Shown: positions 17,672-26,165 of the stretch, piece by piece
Layout: every line of letters begins with the position of its first letter
Numbering within the stretch: the first letter of the stretch is position 1
Origin: Bosea vestrisii
Lineage (GTDB): Bacteria > Pseudomonadota > Alphaproteobacteria > Rhizobiales > Beijerinckiaceae
Length of the DNA stretch: 64,000 nucleotides
Reading direction: 5' to 3'
Assembly (NCBI RefSeq): GCF_030144325.1
Contig: NZ_CP126308.1
Coordinates: 248,001-312,000, forward strand
Notes under the pieces: generated by a model
The model's input: the letters and a program-made list of their open reading frames with translations, nothing else
Told to the model about the DNA's origin: nothing
Database searches by the model: none
Program-made: the position numbers and the translations under genes

Positions 17672-18291
17672 GCGCCCTCCTCTTCGGAAGGCAGCCCGAA
17701 GCCGAGACGCAGCGCCCTGAGCTGCGCATCGAGGCCAAGATCGATATTGCCGAACTCGCTCCACAGCACGCATTGGCGTGCCGACAGCGCCGGATCGGCC
17801 TCGACGCGCACCAGCGGCCGCCCTTCCTGGCCGTCGCAGCCGGCGAATTCGCGAGCGAGCGCATCGGCATGAACGGGCGCGACACGCAGCCGGACTTCGC
17901 CACCGCCGTATTTCTGCTCGATCGCATGCCGCACGGTGCGGATCAGCATCTCCCCCGGGTCGAAGGCGCCGAGCAGATCGCGGACGATCTCCATGACGAG
18001 ATCCGGCAGTTCACGTTCGAGCACCGCCTTTTGCCTGGCGGCCTCTGCCGTGGCTCCGGCGACCAGCCGCGACGCTTCCTCTGCGCCTGCGGCCCGGCCC
18101 TCGGCATGGCCGCGTGCGCGCTCGCGTTCATAGGCCGTGCGCGCCCAGCTTCGAACCCGGCGCACATGCCGCTCGGTCGCGGCGCGCGCCTCCGCCGCAT
18201 CGTTCCAGAGCCCGACCTCCTCCGCCCGTACGAGCGGGCCGAGCGGGCGAAGTGCCGGGCTGGCGGGAAGGGTGTCGGTCTCGAGCGTCAT
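17668..18291 (-). CDS. sctL: T3SS stator protein SctL (NolV)
   Basis: 207 residues. Typical FliH/SctL layout: charged helical N-terminus with an E-R-x-R-x-x-G-x-x-x-G-x-x-x-G pattern (YERERARGHAEGRAAGAEEA) and a C-terminal domain (EMLIRTVRHAIEQKYGGGEVRLRV, LVRVEADPALSARQCVLWSEFG in parts) whose end resembles the IEADPRL-type motif of the family. It binds SctN and ties it to the sorting platform. Overlaps sctK at its start and sctN at its stop by four bases each. Confidence 0.88.
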   Translation of the reverse strand: MTLETDTLPASPALRPLGPLVRAEEVGLWNDAAEARAATERHVRRVRSWARTAYERERARGHAEGRAAGAEEASRLVAGATAEAARQKAVLERELPDLVMEIVRDLLGAFDPGEMLIRTVRHAIEQKYGGGEVRLRVAPVHADALAREFAGCDGQEGRPLVRVEADPALSARQCVLWSEFGNIDLGLDAQLRALRLGFGLPSEEEGA

Positions 18292-18911
18292 GGCCTGGTC
18301 CCCACCGACGCCAGATGAGGAAGGACGGCAGCGAAAATCTCGCCAGCAGCCGCTGCGTGAACCGCCATCGACTGCTCGGCGACCGTGCCCGGCGGCAGGC
18401 GCAGCAGGATCTGGCGGCGATCAGGCTCGGGCAAAGCCGCGAGCCAAGCGCCGAGGCAGCCATGCCCATCGTGCTCGACGGCCTCGGCAAGGCGTTCGGG
18501 CCCGGTGATCAAGGTCGACGACACGGCCTGCTCGACATGGCGGATGCCGAAGGCGTGGACCTCGGCCCCGACTCGCTCGGTGAAGATGGCGATGTCCTGC
18601 CCGGCGATCAGCTTGAGAAGCGAACGGGCATGCCAGACGGCGCCTGCCAGCAGGGCCACGCGCCGCGGAGCTGCACCGAGAAGCGGATCCGCCGCCGAGG
18701 ATGCGGTCGATATCTCGGGTGCATCACCGAGAACCAGGCGAGCGAGACGCTCGTGCAGCCGGCCGCTCGCCTGGAGCCGTGCAAGCGTCGTCGGCGACAG
18801 CGAGCCGTCGAGGCAGGCGGCGATGCGTGCGGGATGGATCGCCGGAACCAGCGCCGCAAGGCCGGTTGCAGCGATTCCGCCGTGATCCGACTCAGCTTGA
18901 GTGGCAGGCAT
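18288..18911 (-). CDS. sctK: T3SS sorting-platform accessory protein SctK (NolU)
   Basis: 207 residues. Identified mainly by position between sctJ and sctL, where rhizobia encode NolU/SctK, and by size. A helical region LLAGAVWHARSLLKLIAGQD and the end ALPEPDRRQILLRLPPG fit that family. SctK joins SctQ to the inner-membrane ring. ATG at 18911 begins 20 bases after the sctJ stop. Confidence 0.75.
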   Translation of the reverse strand: MPATQAESDHGGIAATGLAALVPAIHPARIAACLDGSLSPTTLARLQASGRLHERLARLVLGDAPEISTASSAADPLLGAAPRRVALLAGAVWHARSLLKLIAGQDIAIFTERVGAEVHAFGIRHVEQAVSSTLITGPERLAEAVEHDGHGCLGAWLAALPEPDRRQILLRLPPGTVAEQSMAVHAAAAGEIFAAVLPHLASVGTRP

Positions 18912-18931
18912 TGCGAATGCTCCGGCCAGAG

Positions 18932-19846
18932 CTATGCCGCCTCACGCATGGTGGGCTTTCGCTCGATGTCTCCGCTGGCAATGCCGAGACGGTTGTCGAC
19001 GGTGGTCAGCTCACGGGATGGTGGCCGCGGCCGGTGTTCCGGCCGTCTTCCGCGCAGGAGCCCGAAGAGCAGTGCGCCGAGGGCAGCGCCCGCAGCGGCC
19101 AATCCAGCGCCTGCCGCTGCCCAGCTCATCGAAACCGGCCCCAGCATGCGCTGGGAGGCTCCGGTCGCCGCGCCCAGCCGCTCCGCCGAGGCTTCGGCCG
19201 CGGCATTCGAGCGCTCGACCGGGACGAAGACCACGGCCACCTTGTCGTAGGAGAGACCCTCGATGCTGTTGGCGACGAGCATCTTGATCTGCGGCATCAG
19301 CGCGTTCAGCTGCGCCCGTGAATCATGGCGGATGAAGACCGAGGCCGAGGACGGCGTCGTATCCTGCCGGAGCAGATCGTTCTTCGGCAGCACCACATGG
19401 ATGCGCGCCGACAGCACACCGTCGATGTCGCTGATCGTGCGCGATAATTCCTCGCTGAGCGCATAGACGTAGCGGGCGCGCTCCTCCGTTGGCGAAGCGA
19501 TCAGGCCGGAGCCCTTGAACACCTCTCCGAGGTTCTTGAAGGTCTGACGGGGGAATCCTTCCGCCTTGAGCAGGTCGATCGCACCCGCCAGCTGCTTCTG
19601 CTCGACCTGGATGGTGCTGGTACCGTCCTTGGCTGCGATGCGGCTGGCCTCGATGCCATGATTGAGCAACAGGGCCAGCATCTCGTTGGCCTCGCGTTCC
19701 TGCAGCTTGGTGTAAAGGTCGGCCTTGCACCCCCCGAGCGCGAGCGAAGCTGCCAGCGCGATGAGGACGGCAATGCGCCGTCGCCGGGACGACACGCGGC
19801 TCGGCCCTCGGTTTCCGTCGTTGCGCATGCGCCGCACCCGATCCAT
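18932..19846 (-). CDS. sctJ: T3SS inner-membrane ring lipoprotein SctJ (NolT)
   Basis: 304 residues, YscJ/FliF family. Lipobox LALGGC followed by KADLYTKLQEREANEMLALL, then GIEASRIAAKDGTSTIQVEQ, ARYVYALSEELSRTISDIDGV, ARIHVVLPKND, SSASVFIRHDSRAQLN, IEGLSYDKVAVVFVPVE, and one C-terminal membrane helix. These are the diagnostic SctJ segments. It forms the periplasmic ring with SctD. An alternative start at 19828 would shorten the cytoplasmic tail before the signal by six residues. Confidence 0.93.
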   Translation of the reverse strand: MDRVRRMRNDGNRGPSRVSSRRRRIAVLIALAASLALGGCKADLYTKLQEREANEMLALLLNHGIEASRIAAKDGTSTIQVEQKQLAGAIDLLKAEGFPRQTFKNLGEVFKGSGLIASPTEERARYVYALSEELSRTISDIDGVLSARIHVVLPKNDLLRQDTTPSSASVFIRHDSRAQLNALMPQIKMLVANSIEGLSYDKVAVVFVPVERSNAAAEASAERLGAATGASQRMLGPVSMSWAAAGAGLAAAGAALGALLFGLLRGRRPEHRPRPPSRELTTVDNRLGIASGDIERKPTMREAA

Positions 19847-19851
19847 CGCGG

Positions 19852-20352
19852 TCAGCTCGCCGACATCAGCTTGTTCACCGACGAGCTGACGCTGCCGGTG
19901 CTCTTCGAGACAAGCGAGACCTGGATGACATTGTTGTAGACGCCCTGCAGCGAGGCGATCATGGCGTCGAAATTGTCGGCGCTGGCGACCTTTGCAGGCA
20001 GCCTCGGCCCGTTCGGCTGGGCCAGCGACTGCTCGGCAGGCCCCGGCTGGGGTGCCTTCAAGGCCGACTCCACCCCGCCGGCAGCAGAAGTGCTCTGGCC
20101 GCGGTGTACAGCCGAGAGATTCTGCAGGATGCGCTCGCCGAGCGACGCGGTTTCGGTTCGCGTGCGCGCAACTTCCGTGGACGGCTGCACGGGTGTGGTG
20201 ACGCCGGATGGCGGCTGCGCAGCGGCATTGCCGGACGCGGCCGGCTGCACCAGAGTCTGCTCGAATTGCAGTTGCTGCCCTACGGCCGGCGTCGACGCGA
20301 CCCGTGGAAGATTATCGACCAGGCCAGCCAGCCCCGATGCACCAATGAGCAT
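19852..20352 (-). CDS. nolB: T3SS inner rod protein SctI (NolB-like)
   Basis: 166 residues, first gene of the minus-strand operon. The N-terminal two thirds are Pro/Gln/Ser-rich; the C-terminal third (ADNFDAMIASLQGVYNNVIQVSLVSKSTGSV in parts, VNKLMSAS) has the amphipathic helix of an inner-rod subunit. NolB precedes nolT (sctJ) in rhizobia, which is the main support for the name. A tts box lies 70 bases upstream of the ATG. Confidence 0.75.
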   Translation of the reverse strand: MLIGASGLAGLVDNLPRVASTPAVGQQLQFEQTLVQPAASGNAAAQPPSGVTTPVQPSTEVARTRTETASLGERILQNLSAVHRGQSTSAAGGVESALKAPQPGPAEQSLAQPNGPRLPAKVASADNFDAMIASLQGVYNNVIQVSLVSKSTGSVSSSVNKLMSAS

Positions 20353-20422
20353 ATGGAAGCCCTTTTGCTCGTTTGGGTTAGGGCGAGAGGCGGTGGACGC
20401 CCCTCGTTAACGCTTTGGACAC

Positions 20423-20452
20423 TAGGTTGCCTAGCTGACGGGAAGCTGACGA
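20423..20452 (-). promoter_or_regulatory. tts box of the nolB-to-sctU operon
   Basis: On the minus strand: TCGTCAGCTT, CCCGTC, AGCT, six bases, CCTA (30 bases in all). The AGCTGACG half is repeated with an 11-base step (20433 and 20444), as usual for OmpR-type binding. It is 70 bases before nolB and lies in the 194-base gap shared with the divergent rhcC1. Confidence 0.85.
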
Positions 20453-20546
20453 GGCTGTGCCTGCCTTTCTGTCATCCGAAGACCATAATCGCGCCGCAAA
20501 CTCCGGTGGCAGACATACGGGATCTGGCCTTTGGCGGAACTCTGAA

Positions 20547-21260
20547 ATGATTTTGAAATCAATTTCGATGAAGGCCTTGGTATCTTTTATTTTAGCTGGA
20601 GTACCCTTTATCTCCACAAGTAATTCTTCAAACTCAGCGCCACTCAATCTTCCGGATACGCCGTATAATTATATGGTCCTGGATCAGGAACTATCCAGCG
20701 CGCTTCAGGAGTTCGGCAGCAATCTCAACCTGAAGGTCAATGTCAGCAGCGAGGTCAAGGGTCGCATTCGCGGTCGCATGCCAGAGCTGCAGCCGCGCGA
20801 ATTTCTCGATCACCTGGCCAAGCTCTACAATCTGCAATGGTATTTTGACGGAATCGTCCTTTACGTCACCACCGCCAAGGAATCGCAGAGTCGCCTTCTG
20901 GTGCTAGCACCCATCAGCTTCGACACGTTCAAGGGCACGCTCGACGCTTTGAGCATTTCCGATGACCGCTTCGTCGTCCGCCCGGCCCCGGGCAACGGTC
21001 TGGTCCTGACCTCCGGCCCGCCGCGCTTCGTCGCTCTGGCGGAGCAGACACTGAACGGCCTGGTCGCCGAGGCGCAGGCCCGTCCGCGCGCCATCGAGGT
21101 CCAGCGCCCACCGCAAGACAGTGTCCTGACGCTGTTCCGCGGCGCCTCGACCACGGTCCTCCGCAACGGCCGGATCGAAGGACAGTACTCCACCGAGACG
21201 CCGCGCCCGGAGGGCATCGTGCGCGCGCCGGCGCTGGAGCAGAGGCAGAACGCTCAATAG
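20547..21260 (+). CDS. rhcC1: Secretin N-domain protein RhcC1
   Basis: About 237 residues from the ATG at 20547. After a signal peptide (MKALVSFILAGVPFISTS) it has an N0 domain (DQELSSALQEFGSNLNLKVNV, REFLDHLAKLYNLQWYFDGI in parts) and an N1 domain (LVLAPISFDTFKGTLDALSI, RFVALAEQTLNGLV), then ends without a secretin core. This is the rhizobial RhcC1 pattern: the periplasmic half of a split secretin whose pore-forming half is RhcC2 (9770-11188). It is divergent from nolB. Other in-frame starts (20457, 20568) are possible but the chosen one begins just before the signal peptide. Confidence 0.85.
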   Translation: MILKSISMKALVSFILAGVPFISTSNSSNSAPLNLPDTPYNYMVLDQELSSALQEFGSNLNLKVNVSSEVKGRIRGRMPELQPREFLDHLAKLYNLQWYFDGIVLYVTTAKESQSRLLVLAPISFDTFKGTLDALSISDDRFVVRPAPGNGLVLTSGPPRFVALAEQTLNGLVAEAQARPRAIEVQRPPQDSVLTLFRGASTTVLRNGRIEGQYSTETPRPEGIVRAPALEQRQNAQ

Positions 21261-21332
21261 CCAGCAATGTCGTCGGCAGGGCAGGCGCGATCGGCATCCA
21301 TTAAATTAGCCGGCAAATCATTTTCCTTGAAC

Positions 21333-21362
21333 TCGTCAGCTTCTCGAAAGCTGGGCTGCCTA
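21333..21362 (+). promoter_or_regulatory. tts box upstream of the two small glycine-rich genes
   Basis: TCGTCAGCTT, C, TCGAAAGCT, six bases, CCTA: an essentially perfect match to the tts-box consensus as I know it, and the best in the window. It lies 72 bases before the ATG at 21434. Confidence 0.9.
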
Positions 21363-21433
21363 CCTTCCCTCTCGTGAGCATGGTGAATGCGGACCGCGCC
21401 CGCGGCTCGCATAAGCGAACGAAGGAGCGCCCG

Positions 21434-21658
21434 ATGCTGGGAGCAATCGGAAGCGTGGTCGGCGGCATTTTCGGTGGCCCGATCGGATCGGCCATCGGCG
21501 GCGCGGTCGGCGGTGCAATCGAAGGCGGTGGTGATTCGAAGGATTCGGGTCAGGCCGAAGCCTTCGAGCAGGCCCTCGGCTCTTTCGCGATGCAGATCGC
21601 GAACGATGCCATGGCCGACTTCGACGAGGTGATGGCCGAAACGGAAGAGGACGCCTGA
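21434..21658 (+). CDS. Small glycine-rich T3SS protein (needle/rod or secreted-substrate candidate)
   Basis: 74 residues from the ATG at 21434, which has AAGGAG six bases upstream. N-terminal half is a glycine-zipper-like stretch (IGSVVGGIFGGPIGSAIGG), C-terminal half an acidic helix (EAFEQALGSFAMQIANDAM, DEVMAETEEDA). First gene after the best tts box, between rhcC1 and sctD, where rhizobia often place small secreted Nop proteins such as NopA or NopC. I do not recognise a named family. Size, lack of a Sec signal and regulation suggest export by the T3SS itself; this is inference. Confidence 0.7.
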   Translation: MLGAIGSVVGGIFGGPIGSAIGGAVGGAIEGGGDSKDSGQAEAFEQALGSFAMQIANDAMADFDEVMAETEEDA

Positions 21659-21725
21659 CGTCCGGCGAACGGTCATTGCAACCGCTTCAAGCGGCCAATT
21701 CGAACTCAAACCCAGGAGAAACAAC

Positions 21726-21959
21726 ATGTCCTTCAACATTGGCGGCCTCGTCGGCGGGGCGCTCAACGGTCTGGTCGGCGGCAATGGTGGCGGCCAGGCC
21801 GGCGGCACCGGTGGTGCCGGCGGCGCTGGCAATTTCGAGTCCCAGATCGCCGAGCTGAAGCGCGTCAGCGAGGAGGCGCAGGCCAAGAGCATCCAGATGC
21901 GCATGGTTTCGACGCAGCTCGCCTCAGACAAGAAGGTCGCCGACGAGCGCGTGCAGTAA
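21726..21959 (+). CDS. Small glycine-rich T3SS protein with C-terminal helix (NopA-like pilus/needle candidate)
   Basis: 77 residues with a good ribosome site (AGGAG). It opens MSFNIGGLVGGALNGLVGGN, has a glycine-only linker, and ends in an amphipathic helix (FESQIAELKRVSEEAQAKSI, MRMVSTQLASDKKVADERV). A single C-terminal helix in a protein of 70-85 residues is the general shape of T3SS needle or pilus subunits, and no other needle gene is seen in the island. It follows the preceding small gene in the same transcript and is followed by a terminator. No sequence match to a known needle family can be claimed. Confidence 0.7.
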   Translation: MSFNIGGLVGGALNGLVGGNGGGQAGGTGGAGGAGNFESQIAELKRVSEEAQAKSIQMRMVSTQLASDKKVADERVQ

Positions 21960-21967
21960 GCCTATAT

Positions 21968-21989
21968 CGGGGCGGCTCCGGCCGCCCCG
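21968..21989 (+). terminator. GC-rich hairpin after the small-protein operon
   Basis: CGGGGCGGC / GCCGCCCCG with a TCCG loop, eight bases after the stop at 21959, followed by a weak T/C stretch. Probable terminator or transcript-stabilising hairpin. Confidence 0.6.
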
Positions 21990-22058
21990 TTCCCATCTGC
22001 CCGTGTCGGCCCACCCAATCGCGCCAGACATGAACGACCCTGTGAATGCGAACCGAGC

Positions 22059-22075
22059 CGTACAGTCGCTGTACG
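22059..22075. promoter_or_regulatory. Perfect 7-bp inverted repeat upstream of sctD
   Basis: CGTACAG TCG CTGTACG, 29 bases before the sctD GTG. Could be an operator or an mRNA hairpin. No tts box is present in this gap. Confidence 0.35.
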
Positions 22076-22103
22076 TGCTCGTATCGGCATTGAGGAGACC
22101 GTC

Positions 22104-23009
22104 GTGAGCGAGACCGCGTCCTTCAAGTTCGAAGTGCAATCAGGTCATTATGCCGGCCTCAGCGAGACTATGAGCGCAGGCGTACGCGTGATCGGCAGCA
22201 GCCTGGATGCCGATCTCGTCTTCGTCGAGCAGGGCTTGGAACCGCAGCATCTGCGCGTCACCCTGGAGCCAGGGCGCATCGCGATCGAAGCACTGGCGCC
22301 TGGCGTGCTGCTGGACAGCGTCGGCGAGATCGCACCGGGCGAAACCGTCGAATCGCATTTTCCGGCGCTGGTTCAGGTCGGCACCATGTCGATGCGCTGG
22401 GCCGATGAATCGGCCCCCCTGCCCGCACCTGCGAACACTGCGCACCTGGCATCCGCGACCACAGTCGCAGCAGCCCTGATCGCGTTCGTGGCGATTGCAG
22501 GAACCATGACCTTCATTTACGGCGCCACCGCCGACGCTCGCGCGCCGACGACCAGCGCAGCTAACGTGAGCGAAGCCGCATCAACGCGTAAATTCGCTTC
22601 GGCGCGGCCCGACGGAGGCGGCTCGACGGCGGCAGCGCAGTCCCTACAGGCGGAGGTCGAGAAGGCCGGCCTGCTCAACATCAGGATCGGCTCCGGGCCG
22701 GGCGTCGTCGCTGCCGAGGGCACGATCGAGCCGGGACTGGTGCCTGAATGGCAGAAGCTCCAGCAATGGTTCGACCGGCGCTATACCGGCGCGCTGACAC
22801 TGGTGAACGGCGTTGCGGTGAAGGAGGAGAAACTGCCCTCGTCCATCGCGGTCGAGGCGGTCTGGCAGGGCACGCAGCCGCATCTTCTCGTGCGCGGGCA
22901 GAAATATTTTGTCGGAGCGATGCTCGATGACGGCTGGACGATTCACCGGATCGAGAGCGACCGGGTGCTGTTGAGCCGGGACGGCCGGCTCGCCGCGGTC
23001 CGCTACTGA
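22104..23009 (+). CDS. sctD: T3SS inner-membrane ring protein SctD (Y4yQ-like)
   Basis: 301 residues. Cytoplasmic FHA-like domain (residues ~5-105: VRVIGSSLDADLVFVEQGLE, HLRVTLEPGRIAIEALAPG), one membrane helix (TTVAAALIAFVAIAGTMTFIYG) and a periplasmic BON-like part (LQAEVEKAGLLNIRI, GVVAAEGTIEPGLVPEWQKLQ in parts, FVGAMLDDGWTIHRIESDRV). This layout is that of SctD, the outer of the two inner-membrane rings. GTG start with GAGGAG upstream. It opens the sctD-x-TPR-sctV transcription unit. Confidence 0.85.
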   Translation: MSETASFKFEVQSGHYAGLSETMSAGVRVIGSSLDADLVFVEQGLEPQHLRVTLEPGRIAIEALAPGVLLDSVGEIAPGETVESHFPALVQVGTMSMRWADESAPLPAPANTAHLASATTVAAALIAFVAIAGTMTFIYGATADARAPTTSAANVSEAASTRKFASARPDGGGSTAAAQSLQAEVEKAGLLNIRIGSGPGVVAAEGTIEPGLVPEWQKLQQWFDRRYTGALTLVNGVAVKEEKLPSSIAVEAVWQGTQPHLLVRGQKYFVGAMLDDGWTIHRIESDRVLLSRDGRLAAVRY

Positions 23010-23030
23010 ACACCGCGGGAGACGCCCGCC

Positions 23031-23567
23031 ATGGTCAAGCTGCCGCGCCGACCGATCCGGACAGACAGCCCGCCGCGCCAGGGTCTCGAGGACCATACGC
23101 CGCGCTCCGACACCCTCCCCTCCTCCGGCGAGGGATCGCGCGTCAACGGCGTTCGGCCGGGTGGTGGCGACAGGGGGCGTTCGCAGCTCCGCGAAGCGGA
23201 CCCTCAGGAGATGCCGCTCGATCTCGCCATCGAGGCCGCCTTGGCCGCGCAGGACGTCGATGCCGTCACCCGCGTGCATCTCGACGAGATGCGCGCCTCG
23301 CTCGCCCAGCTCGACCCGCGCGCGGCGCTGGCCTCGCTCTATGGCCGCAATCTCGCAGCCGGGCTTCTGTCATTCGTGATGCCGCGCCTGCGTCACCCGG
23401 ACGTCCTGCTCGCCGAAAAGCACAACGCGCTGCTCGAGCATCTTGCCGGAACCTTCTCGGCCGCCTCCGAGGACTCGGTCGTGCGCGAGGGCGTGTTCGT
23501 GATCCAGCAGGAGCTGAGACGGCTCGCCTTGCTGCGCCAGCATCGCAACAGCCTGATCGAGGGCTGA
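23031..23567 (+). CDS. T3SS-cluster protein of unknown function
   Basis: 178 residues, 21 bases after sctD. The first ~55 residues are basic and disordered-looking; the rest is helical (LDLAIEAALAAQDVDAVTRV, LLAEKHNALLEHLAGTFSAA, EGVFVIQQELRRLALLRQHR). No family recognised. Its place between sctD and sctV, where Yersinia has small chaperone and plug genes, suggests a cytoplasmic accessory or gatekeeper part. No SctW-like gatekeeper is otherwise visible in the window, so that role could be tested here. Confidence 0.65.
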   Translation: MVKLPRRPIRTDSPPRQGLEDHTPRSDTLPSSGEGSRVNGVRPGGGDRGRSQLREADPQEMPLDLAIEAALAAQDVDAVTRVHLDEMRASLAQLDPRAALASLYGRNLAAGLLSFVMPRLRHPDVLLAEKHNALLEHLAGTFSAASEDSVVREGVFVIQQELRRLALLRQHRNSLIEG

Positions 23568-23569
23568 GT

Positions 23570-24010
23570 ATGACCGGCCGGAACCTCCCGCCGCCGCGCG
23601 AAGCCGACCTCCAGGTTCATTCGGCGCTCGCCGGCGAGGTCGTGCCGGTTTCAGGTCAGGAGCGCGATCTGCTCTGTGCCCTTTCCTATGTCCATCTCGC
23701 CTGCGGCCAGCATGCGCAGGGCCTTGCTCTGCTGCGGCTGCTCGACCACGAGGATTCGCGTGATATCGGATTGCTGCGCATCCTCGCCTATGGCCTCGTC
23801 TCCGACGGCGCCGGCGAGGAGGCGCTCAGCGTGCTCGAGCGCCTCGAGCCGCTCGACGACCAGCCCGGATCGCGCCTGCAGCTGACCTTGCTGCGCAGTC
23901 ATGCCTTGCGCCGCGCCGGCCGGATCGACGAAGCGAAGTCGGCCTTCCGCGACTATGTCGCCCTGCGCGCCAGCGCCGGATCAGAGACCTTGCCCGGGAG
24001 CTGCCGATGA
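23570..24010 (+). CDS. TPR-repeat T3SS accessory protein
   Basis: 146 residues, mostly tetratricopeptide-like helices (DLLCALSYVHLACGQHAQGL, LLRILAYGLVSDGAGEEALS, LLRSHALRRAGRIDEAKSAF). TPR proteins next to sctV act as chaperones or as SctV partners (YscY-like) in other systems; here the function is inferred from fold and position. It overlaps sctV by an ATGA junction. Confidence 0.72.
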   Translation: MTGRNLPPPREADLQVHSALAGEVVPVSGQERDLLCALSYVHLACGQHAQGLALLRLLDHEDSRDIGLLRILAYGLVSDGAGEEALSVLERLEPLDDQPGSRLQLTLLRSHALRRAGRIDEAKSAFRDYVALRASAGSETLPGSCR

Positions 24011-26124
24011 TCGCGACCTTGCGCAGCTTCATCAGCAGAGTCCCGGCCAATCCCGACCTAATGGTCGCGCTGCTGCTGCTGCTCGCTATCGCGATGATGA
24101 TCATGCCGATCCCGGTCATGTTCATCGACGCTCTGATCGGCTTCAATCTCGGCTTCGCCATCCTCTTGCTGATGGTTGCGCTCTACATCGCGAGCCCAAT
24201 GGATTTTTCCTCGCTGCCGGGCGTCATCCTGATCTCGACGGTGTTCCGGCTGTCGCTGACGATCGCGACCACCCGCCTGATCCTCTCCGAGGGCGATGCC
24301 GGCAGTATCATCCACACCTTCGGCGACTTCGTCATCGCCGGGAACATCGTCGTCGGCATCGTCATCTTCCTGATCGTGACGCTGGTGCAATTCATCGTCA
24401 TCGCCAAAGGTGCGGAACGCGTCGCCGAGGTCGCGGCCCGCTTCACGCTCGATGCGCTGCCGGGCAAGCAGATGGCGATCGACGCCGAGCTTCGGAACGG
24501 CGACATCGACCAGGCCGACGCGCGCGCCAAGCGCTCGCACCTCGAAAGCGAGAGCCAGCTCTACGGCGCCATGGACGGCGCGATGAAGTTCGTGAAAGGC
24601 GACGCGATCGCCAGCCTTGTCGTCATCGTCATCAACATGCTGGGCGGCATCACGATCGGCATGCTCTCGAAGGGCATGTCGTTCGACACAGCGCTGCATC
24701 ACTATACGCTGCTCACCATCGGCGACGCGCTGATCGCTCAGATTCCGGCGCTCCTGCTGTCGATCACCGCCGCGACGATCGTCACCCGCGTCAACGGCTC
24801 GGCCAAGCTCAATCTCGGCGCCGATATCGCAGTCCAGCTCACGGCTTCGCCCCGTGCCTTGCGCGTCGCAGCCTGCGTGCTAGTCGCCATGGGCTTCATC
24901 CCGGGCTTTCCGATCGCGGTCTTCCTGATCCTCGCCGCGATCTTTGCCGCCGCGAGCTTTATCAACAAGCAGCCGAAGGAGGGTCCGGCCGGCGTTGCGG
25001 CAATGCCTGCTGGCGGAGTGGCCGCCCAGCGCAACAAGCCATCGCCGCTGCCGGCCGAAGCACTGCCGATCGTGCTCTTCCTGGCGCCGGATCTGGCGCG
25101 CGCCATCGATACGGACGGGCTGCAGCGGCACATCGCGCGCATCTCGAGCCTGGTTTCCGCCGATCTCGGCATCATGATCCCGCGCATCCCGGTCCAGCTC
25201 GACCAGGGCCTGCCGGCGGCGCAGTTCCGCATCGACGTCGAGGGCGTGCCGGTCGAGCAGGACACGATCGAGCCGACCCAGCTCCTGCTCACCGACGACT
25301 TCGCCAATATGGAACTGAGCGGCATTCCATTCCGCCACGATCCCGAGACCGAGAAGATCTGGATCGAAAACCGGCACGGCCCGGCTCTCGCAGCGGCCGG
25401 CATCGGCCACCACGATGCCGGCGAGATCCTGGCGATGCGCATCCACGCGGCGCTGGTGCGCTACGCCCAGCGCTTCGTCGGCATCCAGGAGACGCGCCTG
25501 CTGCTCGCCCGGATGGAGCAGGAATATGCCGATCTGGTGAAGGAGGTGGTGCGCATCGTCCCGGTCCCGCGCATCGCCGACGTACTGCGCCGCCTGCTCG
25601 ACGAGGGCATCCCGATCCGCAACACCCGCCTCGTGCTCGAGGCACTGGCGGAATGGGGCGAGCGCGAGCAGAACGTCGTACTGCTGACCGAATATGTCCG
25701 CGCCGGGCTGAAGCGGCAGATCTGCCACCGCTATGCCAATGCCCACCGCGTGGTGCCAGCCTACATCATCGAGCGCGAGACTGAGGATGTCGTGCGCGGC
25801 GCGGTGCGCGACACCGCCGTCGGGCCCTATCTCGTGCTCGACGACCGCCAGAGCGAGAAGCTCTTGTCACATATGCGTCAAATCCATGCGACCATAAAGC
25901 CGGGCCAGACTCCTCCGGTCATCCTGGCGTCGATGGACATAAGGCGGTTCGTGCGCGGCTTCCTGATGCGCAACGGGATCGATCTCGCGGTCCTGTCCTA
26001 TCAGGATCTCGCCTCCGATTTCACCGTCCAGCCGATCGGCTCCGTCAAGCTCGCCGCGAGCAAGGATCAGACGCCGGCGCTGCCTCCCAAAGACGGGCGC
26101 AACGTCCTGGCAGCAGCAGGCTGA
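24007..26124 (+). CDS. sctV: T3SS export gate protein SctV (RhcV/FHIPEP family)
   Basis: 705 residues, typical of SctV. N-terminal membrane domain with seven to eight helices and the FHIPEP signature region (FRLSLTIATTRLILSEGDAG, GNIVVGIVIFLIVTLVQFIV, RFTLDALPGKQMAIDAELRN, DGAMKFVKGDAIASL), then a cytoplasmic ring domain (RHDPETEKIWIEN, LVKEVVRIVPVPRIADVLRR, LKRQICHRYAN). It forms the nonameric export gate that receives substrates from SctN. Start overlaps the TPR gene stop. Fully intact. Confidence 0.96.
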   Translation: MIATLRSFISRVPANPDLMVALLLLLAIAMMIMPIPVMFIDALIGFNLGFAILLLMVALYIASPMDFSSLPGVILISTVFRLSLTIATTRLILSEGDAGSIIHTFGDFVIAGNIVVGIVIFLIVTLVQFIVIAKGAERVAEVAARFTLDALPGKQMAIDAELRNGDIDQADARAKRSHLESESQLYGAMDGAMKFVKGDAIASLVVIVINMLGGITIGMLSKGMSFDTALHHYTLLTIGDALIAQIPALLLSITAATIVTRVNGSAKLNLGADIAVQLTASPRALRVAACVLVAMGFIPGFPIAVFLILAAIFAAASFINKQPKEGPAGVAAMPAGGVAAQRNKPSPLPAEALPIVLFLAPDLARAIDTDGLQRHIARISSLVSADLGIMIPRIPVQLDQGLPAAQFRIDVEGVPVEQDTIEPTQLLLTDDFANMELSGIPFRHDPETEKIWIENRHGPALAAAGIGHHDAGEILAMRIHAALVRYAQRFVGIQETRLLLARMEQEYADLVKEVVRIVPVPRIADVLRRLLDEGIPIRNTRLVLEALAEWGEREQNVVLLTEYVRAGLKRQICHRYANAHRVVPAYIIERETEDVVRGAVRDTAVGPYLVLDDRQSEKLLSHMRQIHATIKPGQTPPVILASMDIRRFVRGFLMRNGIDLAVLSYQDLASDFTVQPIGSVKLAASKDQTPALPPKDGRNVLAAAG

Positions 26125-26165
26125 CAGGCAGGGGTTCGGCTGCCGATTGGAAGGACAAGAGCATA

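Noticed and set aside
23901..25784. 627-residue plus-strand frame overlapping sctV
   Set aside because: Out-of-frame reading of sctV, extremely rich in Arg, His and Pro; SctV itself is complete in the other frame.
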